A stretch of 64,000 nucleotides of DNA from positions 1,054,001 through 1,118,000 of the forward strand of contig JACONQ010000021.1 of the NCBI GenBank assembly GCA_014281115.1, written 5' to 3'. A program made the position numbers and the translations under genes. Below the pieces are notes generated by a model. That model made no database searches. It saw only the letters and a list, made by a program, of their open reading frames with translations, and was not told where the DNA came from. Source of the stretch: Laburnicola sp. R22_1. Its lineage: Eukaryota > Ascomycota > Dothideomycetes > Pleosporales > Didymosphaeriaceae. Positions 54,701 to 64,000 of this stretch are shown one piece after another. The first letter of the stretch is position 1, and each line of letters starts with the position of its first letter.

Positions 54701-57660
54701 CCCGCGGTCGTGGTCGCGCTCCGACGTGGGCCCCGTCCTTTTCGACAAGCACAAGGCCATCACCTTGCCGTACTCGCACATCTTCCAACAGCCTGACGGC
54801 ACCCAGCACGATCCCGGCAACTTCGACGACGAATCCGAATATGCATCACCACCCATTTCGCAATGGTCACTTGGCAACAGCTGCAGCAGGTCGTCGCTGA
54901 CGCTTGGGCGAACTTCTCGACATCTACCCGATGACGTTTTCCTGCCGACTTCTACGAATTTGCGACCAGATCCCTCGGACAGATGCGCGCTCGGGCGAAG
55001 GAGTGTTATGCCAGCAGGGCCGGAAGCGTCAGCATAGACAAAAGGTGGCCAGGAGTAGTAATTCGAGAACAAGCGTGCGCATCAGTGCGCTGGACAAAAA
55101 GGCGCACGTTTTCACGAGAAAACCACCCAAACTTAAGATTTGAATGGCTTTTGGACGCTTTGCTGAAGCATCGCGGAGACTGCACGGACAATGTTCGTTC
55201 CTATCGCGTCTTCGCTTTACATCTCGATAGTGAAGAGCCCCTCCGAGGAGGATGAACCATTGCGGGACCGCAGCTTGAACTTTGTGCCGGATACATACGA
55301 TGGGGGCCTGGGGCTGCGCCACACATGGAGGGGCTGAGCCACACTCAGAGCGACCTGTGTTCACTGCAGAACAAACCACCACGCTGCTTACCTAGACCAA
55401 ACTACATGGAGGTTTAAGATGTAGGATTCCGTTCAGAGCAGGGGGCGGTCGTGACGGTCGAAGGAAGAGGCGTATCAGAGTCAATAGAGGGGTGGCCGGG
55501 TAGGATTTCAAGAGAATGGTGCTGGGCACCATGGCAGGTTATTCCATGTGACGGCCACGGATAGCGACGCAGAAACATCGGCATAGTGCGGACTGCGCAG
55601 GAGAATGCGATTCCAACACACATTATTAATAAAGCGGGTTGGAAAATTCCAAGGAATGCCCAGTAGGCTTCAGAGGCAAGATCAGTACGCAGGGCGTCGA
55701 AGCTACTAACAGACAGCGCTAGTGCCTATCTCTGAAGCGCCGACATGCCGATGGGTCAATCTGAGAATTGCGCTTTGGGATTTGGCCGCGCGCGCCGCCT
55801 ATAGGAAAAGCATAGAAGACGCACACAGAGTAAAGTCGACAAAAGCATGGAGGAAAACATAGTGTAGAGTCGAAACAGCAACTAATCCTGGAGCATGCAA
55901 GACCGTAACAGTTTATCACCCAACTGCGCATTCCAATTGCTGGTGCCCAGGTCATATATAGGAATCGTGCATACGCTGTCCACCCAGCGCGCTCTGCTAT
56001 CTATCCTATGGGCCCAGAGTATTTAAGGCAACAGCATTGCGGAGCTGATGTTTTGCCATATCTTTGGTGTGATTCTACTTTCGGCATTCAGCATGGCAGT
56101 CCGAATCCTGTTCACATACGCCTTACGACTCACTCGGGTTTAACCTTGCTACGAATTTGGCTCGTGCCAGCCTCTGCAGGTGTAGCAAAGCCTCTCTAGG
56201 ACGCAACCAAGTCCTCCCAACCCCTCTGCGTGGCTGTTCTGGTCGCAGTTCGAGCTGGGGCAGTAGTTGCTGCCATGATTGATAAAATCCATTGGCTCCT
56301 GTGGCCATCGAGGATGATTAAATAGGCCCTGGTGTTCGCGGGCCAGCGTCGCGCGACTAACAGTAAACTGCGCGGCGACTCTTTAGTATATAATGAATGC
56401 GCTGTCTTCGCGCGATTTAATTGCTCTACCTGCAGCTTGCATTGGATGTATGATGGTGAAGTTATCGCGTATAAGTTGAGTGAAAATTGTTGGTATTATA
56501 TTGGGGTTTGCTCATCGGGCGACCGCACGCGGGTAGAATGGGAAGTCTCAAACCCCACCACCTAGCTCGAATATTTTCCCTGCGCGATGATGATGAACAC
56601 CGATTTTTACACTGCATAATGACAATAAAGACGAATATTGTTCGCTTGAGAACAAAGACTGAGATGAATATTTATTTTTATTTTTTTTTATTTTTTTTTG
56701 CTGCACACAACAATCGTGAAGACGATGAAGATGCATTGTTGAATATGCATCGTGTGCGCTCCCTCGATGAAGCGAAGCGGGGCAAAGACAGGCGAGCAAC
56801 TGTCTCGTGATGATGGCCGCTCTAGCGCTCCAACCAGTCTCCGCGCCGGCCTCACCCATACAAGAAGTTTCGACTAGCTACCAAGACGTAAACTCCATCG
56901 GTACCAACGCCGCCTTTCCGATGGTTCGGAGCCTTCGCGAGGGCTTCACTACCAGCATGTCCACGCCCGTCCTTCGGAGCCAACCATGCTCAGACCTTCT
57001 GGTATCACCTCTTCGTTGGGCATTTTCCTTCACCAAGGCGCGTGCAGTTGTTTGCGAATGTCATGGTGTAGGAACAGGTGCAAGCGATCGATGGATGGTG
57101 TGCGAGGCATCTTCGCGTCGGCGCGTCCGCGCTGTGCTGTGCGCCGCAACTGTACATTTTACCGCTAACGAGTGCCAGTCAGGTGTCCGGCGTGGGTCAA
57201 GTCGTTTTTCTCAACGCAACATGTTTTGCGCACGTGGAAAAAAAAAAAAAAAAAAGACACGGGTTGAGGATGGGGATGGGGATGGGGATGGGGATGGGCG
57301 GCGTGGGTGGTGGGCGCGCCGCCGAACAGATGGAGCTTCACAGCGGCTGCGTCGGCCCGATTGTATGGATGAGGTAACCCAACATCCTACACGCGTGAGG
57401 CACTGCACCGAGGGGCGGCCCCCAGAGGCTGCGTCGCAGTAGGCTGGACAGCGCAAAGAGATCGCAGCGATGAGGCGATGGCGGAGGTTGCGATGGCGGA
57501 GATGGCCACGATGGCGGCATGGTTCGTGTAGGTCGTGCGAGTGGCCAAGGCTCCCTGGGTCATCCCGTCTTCCTCAACGCGAGGCTTTGCGCACATGTAG
57601 AACGTTAAAGCACGGACGTGGTGCATGGCGTCGCGGGTGGTGGCTGGTGGGGTGCGCCAA
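51766..57660. other. GC-rich region with no supportable gene
   Basis: Almost 6 kb with many medium frames on both strands, including 320 aa at 52614-53576, 206 aa at 52714-53334, 191 aa at 54121-54696 (one hydrophobic stretch) and 211 aa at 56807-57442. They overlap each other in different frames, contain no recognised motif and are Arg/Pro/Ser-rich, as expected of GC-rich non-coding sequence. Eroded genes may lie at 54600-55260, where one frame stays open after a single stop (WQQLQQVVADAWANF to FEWLLDALLKHRG), but no family was recognised. Confidence 0.4.
57238..57298 (+). repeat. Poly(A) run and GGGGAT microsatellite
   Basis: A run of 18 A (57238-57255) followed, after a short spacer, by about five copies of GATGGG (57268-57298). 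Confidence 0.9.
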
Positions 57661-57673
57661 CGGGCTTCTCTCA

Positions 57674-58895
57674 TTACGCCTGCATGGCTGAGCTAGCAAA
57701 CTCCCTACTCGTCTTGTTGATGGCCTCCTGGCTCGAGTTCAAGCTGACATGCCCATTCCCCTTGGTATCCATCATGTCCATCGGGTAGTCGCCCGTGCGG
57801 ACCTTGCCCCGCGTTCCGTACATCTCCACATTGGAGCTCTTGTTGTATCCGCGCGAGCGCGTCGGTCGTGCACTGCCCAGCCAACTGCGTACGCTGGGGA
57901 AGATGGTGCGTAGCAAGTGCCACGTGAGGGGCAGGTTGACGACAAGCATGCTGACCGTGGCCTCGCGGAAGTACCAGTTCATGTAGACGTACGAGATGAG
58001 CGCCGGCACCAGGCAATACACCTTGGTCAGGATGGCGGCGATGATGATGAAGACGCCCAGACCGAAGATGCCGATGAGAATGAGTTTCTGGCGCAGAGGC
58101 AGCCGCACGGCGAACAGCAGCGGCATGGCCACCAACATGATGGCCATGTCGCTCGTGATAGAAAAGGACCCGTTGACAATCTCGTAGTGCTGGTACGAAG
58201 AGCATTGATCTGGGATTCCGCGTGAGTGCAAGGGACGGGCTGCGCAGTGGGCATACTGACATTGTGCCGTAGGAACGGCCCAGTACTGGTCGAGCGGTCG
58301 ACAGGTCAAGAACAAGGCCAGCTCGGTACCGACGAAACCCAGGGCGGTGTAGATGGCGCATGCCATGACCAGTTTCTGCTGCTTCAATCCGTTCCTGGAC
58401 ACACACAGTCAGCATCTACCAATCCCGGATCATCCGCGCAATCCGAAGAGGACCTGCGACAGGACGGATGAGTACTGACGTGATTCGGGAGTAGATGATC
58501 AACATGCACGTCTTCAGCGTCCAGATGACCATGACCATGGCATGTTCGGATACGAATACCCATTTACTCCCCCGGACTCTCTCCGCCTTGGTCTCTGCCG
58601 TCAGGTTGGCGATCTCGTCCGCCGTCATCAAGTTGGAACCACCGCCGGACGCGACCTGGTTGAGCGAGACGCACAGAAGCGTGTACCAAAACAGCGCCGT
58701 GAGCATCAGGTAGTCGTCCACCTGCAAGCCTCGGAGTTGCAATTTCTGGATGCGTGATACCCTACACCGTCAGTCACCGGACCCATACGCATTCCACGGG
58801 CTCGCTCCCTACATGCGCATCGCCACACTGAACACCCCTACGCCGTAGAGCGCCCATGTCTCCCTTGCAAAACTCGTGGCGAAATCGGTAGCCAT
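57674..58895 (-). CDS. Fungal rhodopsin-domain integral membrane protein
   Basis: Four exons on minus: 58895-58813, 58761-58480, 58394-58261 and 58209-57674. Introns of 51, 85 and 51 bp have GTAGGG, GTCAGT and GTCAGT donors and AG acceptors, and the sum is 1035 bases, giving 344 residues plus stop. Start MATDFATSFARETWALYG. Typical family features: LQVDDYLML at the second helix, WTLKTCMLIIYSRIT, QKLVMACAIYTALGFVG, LTCRPLDQYWAVP, QCSSYQHYEIVNGSFSITSD, LPLRQKLILIGIFGLGVFII and NLPLTWHLLRTIFP. Seven membrane helices are expected. Proteins of this family (fungal rhodopsin domain) have no established function; they lie in the plasma membrane or endomembranes. No stop, frameshift or RIP sign. Confidence 0.9.
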
Positions 58896-59995
58896 TGTTG
58901 ACGACGTGGAGTACCCTCGGGAGTGCGCTGTCGCTGACCTGGTGGACCCTGTCGATCAGCAGAAGGTAACGATCAAGAATGATTTCCCAGGCGGACGACT
59001 GGGTGAGGAGAATGTATAATAATGTCGCACCACGAGCATGGGCCGAGCTGCTTGCATACGAAGGACGGGTTCTCGCTCCCGCATCTGTTCAAGTTAGTGC
59101 ACTTCAAACTTTGTTCTTCCTGATGCACGCGGTGTTTGTAGGCTCCCACAGCTCGGCCGCCGGCGGTGCGCTGGGCCAATGTCGTAAGTGGTCACCTTCA
59201 TCCGAGTCCACATGTCACGATCGGTAGTTGCTCCACACGGCATAAAGGGGATGGGCACCGGCAACCCTGGTGCCACGGCACGCAGGCCACCCTTGCTTCC
59301 CGAGGTCATCCCAAACCACCCAACACTGACTGCGAGACGCTAGCGCAACGTCGGAGGAGTTCCTGCTGGCGAGATTGGTTGCTTCGAATTAATTCGGCTG
59401 CAGCTCTCGTACTGCTTGTTCAAACTTTGGCGGGTTGATTCTACATAGCTCGGCGGTTGCCGTCTTGACAGATGCCACGAGCGAGGCGCTTTACTGCTTG
59501 AGAGTTGGAGTCGGCTAGAAGACGACGCCGCACGGCGTACGGGGCACATGGCGTGAGGAACAAGGCCGGAGAAGGAACGCAAATTTCCAGACACCGGCCC
59601 GATTCCTTATGAAGTCTGGCTCGGGCCCTGGATCAAATTTATGGCGTCCGTCCCAGCGTCCGTCCCAGCGTCCCCACCATGGTTTCCCCAATGCGCGGAA
59701 CGCCAGCTGTTCCCTGCATAAAGGTGCCGTTCCAACGCGGTTGTTGGTCCTAAAATAGGCAGCTCGCCAGATGCCGGCGGGCCGGGCCCGTTTGGGACGG
59801 TCCCGTTCGGGACGTTGCCCTTCCATTCGCAAGTGGCTTTGCTGACACCCCCAGCACGATTTTCTCCCGCAGCCGCCTGTACGGATCTGCACCTGCTCGA
59901 TACCTGCCCTTTTAATAAACCCTCTGCTGCTCCTCCTCTGCCCACTTTTCGCTCTCGACACGACCCGACAACCCCTGTTCGCACACACGCCCTGC
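58896..59995. promoter_or_regulatory. Divergent intergenic region between rhodopsin-domain and permease genes
   Basis: 1.1 kb separating two start codons that face away from each other, so it should contain both promoters. Around 59645-59675 CGTCCCAGC/CGTCCGTCCCAG repeats occur, and near 59785-59815 GTTTGGGACGGTCCCGTTCG repeats GGGACG. They may be binding sites; this is inferred only from their repetition. Confidence 0.4.
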
Positions 59996-61737
59996 ATGAG
60001 TCTCTCAGAAGATTTGGCGACCCCAAAGGTCGTCGAAGGAGCGTCGCGGCAAGAGAGTGAAAGCAACGTGACAGGCCACCGCGAGAAGTTGCAGAGGAAC
60101 TTCAGTCTTCTCAGCATCTGCGGGCTTGCCATCACCACCGGAAACACGTGGGTAGCGCAGGGTGGCAGTCTGGTATGACCCCGGCGAAGGACTCGGATCT
60201 GGTGACCACCTGGCTTACCCGTACTCCAACAGACTGTCGCGTTTTCCAACGGAGGTCCCCCCGGTGTCATCTATGAATTGTGGGTGGTCTTTTCCTCGTA
60301 ACGCCGAAGGTGAAGGACTGACGCCTCCTAGCATCGCCGTCTCGATATGCTACTGGCTCATCGCACTGTGCGTCGCTGAGCTGGCCTCGGCCATGCCTTC
60401 AGCTGCCGGAGGTACGTAGGAAGACGAGGACGGAGTGCACGCAGCTGACCTGCTCGCAGTCTACCACTGGGCGTACGTTACCGGCGGCAAACACGGCCGT
60501 GTCTGTGGCTGGTTCGCTGGCTTTTGGAACAGTCTGGCATGGATATTCGGCGCAGCTTCCATGTCCGTCATCCTTGGAAACCAGCTGGTGTCCATGTATG
60601 CCATTCTGCATCCCGAGTTCCAAGCAGAGGCCTGGCACGTATTCATCACGTACATGATCGTCACTTGGATATGCTGCTGCATCGTCCTGTTCGCCAACAA
60701 AGCTCTCCCCGCGGTGAGTAAGGTCGGGATGGTGCTCATCATCGGCGGCGTCTTGGTCACCATCATCGTCTGCGCCGTCATGCCGCATGTCAACGGGACC
60801 GGATACGCGACGAATGACTTCGTGTGGAAAGACTGGGAGAATCGCACGGGCTATGCGAGCAATGGCTTCGTCTTCGTCGCCGGCATGCTGAACGGCGCGT
60901 ACAGCGTAGGCACCTCGGACGTGACCTCGCACCTGGCCGAGGAGATACCCAAGTATGCATCCGACGCTCCCGCCACGTTGACAGTCGCTCACCGTTTTTT
61001 CTAGCCCCAGCGTCAACATTCCCAAAGCCATGCTCGCCCAGATCATCGTAGGCTTCGTCACTGGCCTGTCGTACATGATTCCCATCTTCTACTCCATCAA
61101 CGACATCGAGGCCGTTCTCGGCAGCACCATTACCTTCCCGCTCGCCGAGATCTACCACCAGGCCACCGGAACCCGCGGCGGAGCCCTCGGTCTGCTCATC
61201 GTCGCCTTCCTACCCACGTTCATCACGTGCATCGGTTGCTACATCACCGCTGGCCGTATGCTCTGGACGCTCGGTCGCGACAATGCCACACCTTTCAGCG
61301 GCTGGGTTGGGCTCATCAGCGCGCGATTCAACAACCCCTTCAACGCGACGCTCGTGTGTGGCGCCGTCGTCTCGCTCCTGGGCTGCATCTACGTTGGATC
61401 CACGACCGCCTTCAACGCCTTCATCAGCTCGTACATTCTGCTGTCCACGCTGTCCTACCTCGCCGCCATCCTTCCGCATCTGATCACGCGGCGCAAGAAT
61501 GTCCGCCCGGGCTATTTCTGGATGAGCGGTGTCGTTGGCGAAATCGTCCTCACGCTGAGCTGCATCTACATCATGGCTTTCATCGTCATCTTTTGCTTCC
61601 CGTACTTCCTGCCCACCGACGCAGCGTCGATGAACTACACCTCGCTCATGACGGGCGGACTGACCATCTTCATTGCGCTGTGGCTGCTGTTGAAGAAGAA
61701 CTACGTCGGGCCGCCATATATTCCTGGGCGGGATTGA
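59996..61737 (+). CDS. APC-family permease (amino acid/choline/GABA type)
   Basis: Five exons: 59996-60172, 60233-60279, 60332-60411, 60460-60952 and 61005-61737, with introns of 60, 52, 48 and 52 bp (donors GTATGA, GTGGGT, GTACGT, GTATGC; branch CTGAC in two; AG acceptors). Exons sum to 1530 bases, i.e. 509 residues. Motifs of the fungal choline/GABA permease group: FSLLSICGLAITTGNTWVA, GGPPGVIYEF, AELASAMPSAAGVYHWA, WIFGAASMSVILGNQ, GTSDVTSHLAEEIPNPS, NIPKAMLAQI and NPFNATLVCGAVVSLLGCIY. It should form 12 membrane helices and import a small nitrogenous solute, probably across the plasma membrane. Exact substrate cannot be told from sequence. No damage seen. Confidence 0.93.
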
Positions 61738-63557
61738 AGCGTCGGCGGGAGCAGTAGACGTTGCAACATGGGTGACTTGAGTCGTTGTTTTCGTGCATGG
61801 GATGGAGTTCTGAGCGCATCATAGACCAACTTGATAGACTACTCGATGAGCTATACAAACACAAGCGCTGCTACTTTACATCCGCACTGCGATGGATTCT
61901 GCCGAGTGATGCTTGTTCGAATCGATGCCGTGATGGATGTTGAGTGCGCCATTGTTGAGCCTCCCAAATCCCCCCACAGTGTTTGGAGGGAAGTGATGAT
62001 GAAAAAGCTTCTCGTTTTCACGACACACAGCTTTCGGAGTTGTCCTTTGTTGAAATTTCGACGAGGCAATGCTGACGTCGATCCATTGCAAGGGGCGTTG
62101 GGACGGGATTCTGTGGAAGGTGGGTCCCTGAGGTAGTGCCTTGCGTTTGAGCAAGTCATCGTGCGCGCGCATCCGTTCCTTGACTCGGGCGCACCACCGA
62201 CGCTCCGATGTTCGCTCGGCGTTTCCATGCCAGTTCCATCGACTCGCCTACATGAGTCCGTCCCACCCGCCTGCCACTTGCATCTGTGCCGCTCGTCGCT
62301 CCACCACCGTGGGACAGTGTGAGGACTTCATCTAACCGACATGACGTCTCCACTAAAACAGCCCGCTCTGCCTCCTTATAATCCGCCGGGCCATCCTTAA
62401 GCTAGGCAAACTACATGGTAGTAAATGTCTTGTTGACGATATTGGAGTGCTGCTCGGCATCGAAATGGTCGTCGTGGCTGGTAGTGGCGCGACAACTGTG
62501 GTCGTGCTTGTCGTGTCATCGCTAATAAACCCCCAGCTCGGGTGGCTAGCGTGCTATCAGTGCTTTATAGCAGCGTTAGGGGGCGGGTAAGGATTTTCTC
62601 ATCATACAAATTCTCCCTGTGCACATCTGGCCGCACCAAAGCACTGATACCACGCTAGGCACCCGAGCAGGGGGCGCTAGAACGCAACCATCCCACCACC
62701 TGTCCTCGGCGATGCAGGAGACGGGCCGTTGTTCGTCGCCGGTTTTCGAGCGTATCATGTTCATTTGTTGATGGCACGTCTCTTTTGGCTGTGCATCGAT
62801 GCCGGCGCTATACACTCAAATCCGCGTGTACGGAAAAATATTCCTCACTGCTCCGCCCGCAACGAGTCTTGTAGTTAAGACGACGTGGGGGGGGGGAACA
62901 AGTTGTCGCCAACCAGCCATCATTTCTCCGCCACTCACGGCACCCGCCCATATGGAAGTTTTCATCCTCCCGGCATTATTGCGCTCCGCTCTTAGTATTT
63001 CCGTGCGCCTCTGATTTCTGTATTGCCCGCGAAACGCTAGTGCCTTCCGAGGTCCGGCCAATCGTTCGCATCGGCATCCACGGTTGCGCGCAATCAATGT
63101 GTTACGGGTATCACTGCTGCGCCCAATACGAGAAGCACGCAGAGATGGAAGAAGCGCATGGAAATTGATAAAGCATTGTGAGATTAATAACGCGCACCAA
63201 GACGGACGAGGCGGATAGGCATCCATGAGGTAGATGGATATCGGCTTATGGACGAGACAAACGGAGAGGCGGGCTAAGATTAACGAGGCGGACAATGTTT
63301 GAAGAAGCAGAACAGCACAATACGATGCGACGGGTGACGATTTTACACGGCGCTCTGCTGCGGATGGGACATGATTATATATAAGCTAATGAGATAGATG
63401 CGCAGCGTCTGGAGCCACTACTTGGAGAGCGGGGTGATTTGAGAGAGGGTGATGGTGCTGTTTTGAGGTTCGAGCTACGCCAAGACGCCTGCCTTGGCTA
63501 TTTCCCAGTTCGGACTAGCGCATCAAATGGCCCTTACCTAGTGTAGCCGTAACGAGG
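61738..63557. other. Intergenic region without a supportable gene
   Basis: Follows the permease. Frames of 60-160 residues occur on both strands (largest 62816-63295 minus, 159 aa) but overlap and show no motif. It contains a MITE-like inverted repeat at 62530-62674 and a run of nine G at about 62887. Confidence 0.4.
62530..62674. repeat. MITE-like element with 37-bp inverted ends
   Basis: The left end (62530-62566) begins CCCCCAGCTCGGGTGGC and the right end (62638-62674), read inversely, begins CCCCCTGCTCGGGTGCC; 34 of 37 bases match. Total length is 145 bp and non-coding. No exact flanking duplication was seen (CGCTAATAAA left, CGCTAGAACG right). Confidence 0.6.
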
Positions 63558-63737
63558 TATCGCAAGTATTCATGGCGCGAAGAAGGATACCCAGATGACA
63601 TTGTCTTAGTTAGAGGAGCGCAGTTCACATCCCACTTTTGAAACTACTCTTTCGAAATGACTCTGCCAACGAGTCGGGACAAAGGCCAAGCTGTCCACAA
63701 CGCACCATCCTAAGATAGACAGACAGACCGAAAACAG
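63558..63737 (+). pseudogene. Ty3/gypsy integrase fragment
   Basis: Reads YRKYSWREEGYPDDIVLVRG and AQFTSHF-stop, then after a frame change STTHHPKIDRQTEN, corresponding to the integrase core (D-R-G-x-Q-F-T-S and H-P-x-T-D-G-Q-T-E-N). It is similar to, but distinct from, the gypsy D integrase. No LTR was found nearby; the element probably extends beyond the window or is a scrap. Confidence 0.75.
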
Positions 63738-64000
63738 TGATTGAAACTATATACTAGCCGCGCTATTTAGGCCAAATCCCTTACTTTGGCTTCTTCTATC
63801 CTTAAGCAGATGTTGGTATCCTTAGTGATGTGATTAATTGTTGGCCAAAGAAGAAGAAAAGGAAGATAGAAGATATAAATCAACTCTAAAGAGGCAGCTA
63901 CAGATCGTCAAGGCAGAGAAAGAGCGAGGAGGTAAACAACAATCGAACGGGCATAACGAGCGAAGAGGCGGATGAAGCTTCCGAGGCTACTGTCGATTGA
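63738..64000 (+). other. Right-edge sequence, no gene supported
   Basis: A Lys/Glu/Arg-rich frame (starting near AKEEEKEDRRYKSTLKRQ) could be the tail of a repeat-encoded protein, but it is cut by the window edge and unrecognised. Confidence 0.3.

Noticed and set aside
57705..58415. 236-residue minus-strand frame overlapping the rhodopsin-domain gene
   Set aside because: Arg/His-rich shadow in another phase of the real gene.
60399..61158. Minus-strand frames of 228 and 122 residues
   Set aside because: Antisense shadows of the permease exons, whose spliced model and motifs are convincing.
62816..63295. 159-residue minus-strand frame
   Set aside because: No motif and overlapping frames; composition fits GC-rich non-coding DNA.

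Overview
This window looks like the genome of a filamentous ascomycete (Pezizomycotina; the class cannot be fixed from the sequence). The evidence is: spliceosomal introns of about 50-85 bp with GT...AG ends and CTAAC/CTGAC-type branch sites; a fungal rhodopsin-domain membrane protein; DUF3435 and DUF3723 proteins; a ferric reductase; a fungal-type pogo transposon; and many repeats carrying the C-to-T/G-to-A nonsense mutations typical of repeat-induced point mutation (RIP). No bacterial features were seen.

Layout. 1-9440 holds a decayed Mutator-like (MULE) transposase interrupted by two Ty1/copia elements: A1 (runs off the left edge) and B (3100-8579, TSD GCACT). 9441-30029 is a gene-bearing accessory block: two related degenerate kinase-like genes, a ferric reductase (FRE) pseudogene split by a solo LTR (TSD GTGGG), a DUF3723 gene with large coiled-coil repeats, an apparently intact pogo transposon (21159-23258), a kinase-like gene, an unknown coiled-coil pseudogene, and a multi-intron DUF3435 tyrosine-recombinase pseudogene (26257-29643, minus strand) that ends in zinc-finger-like and chromodomain regions. 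DUF3435 + DUF3723 + FRE is the signature gene set of Starships, the giant cargo-carrying transposons of Pezizomycotina. The recombinase sits at the right edge and is transcribed toward the other genes, as a Starship captain should be. I read this block as a decayed Starship-like element; its exact ends were not found.

30030-49067 is a chromovirus-type Ty3/gypsy element (D), heavily RIP-mutated, that has been a landing pad for others: copia A2 (33044-38307, TSD TATTA), copia C (39194-44507, TSD ACTGT; itself carrying a solo A LTR at 43712-43863, TSD TGTTA) and a solo B-type LTR (48271-48575, TSD TAAGA). 49068-50340 is AT-rich and gene-less.

At about 50.34 kb base composition shifts to GC-rich, host-like DNA. 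It contains a 701-bp near-perfect palindromic foldback element (51063-51763, TSD TA), a long stretch without a supportable gene, and then two intact multi-exon genes transcribed divergently: a fungal rhodopsin-domain membrane protein (57674-58895, minus) and an APC-family amino-acid/choline-type permease (59996-61737, plus). Both models splice to exact codon multiples. A gypsy integrase scrap lies at the right edge.

The nesting gives relative ages: gypsy D and the MULE are oldest, copia B and C later, and copia A youngest (all A LTRs are 152 bp and differ by at most one base).
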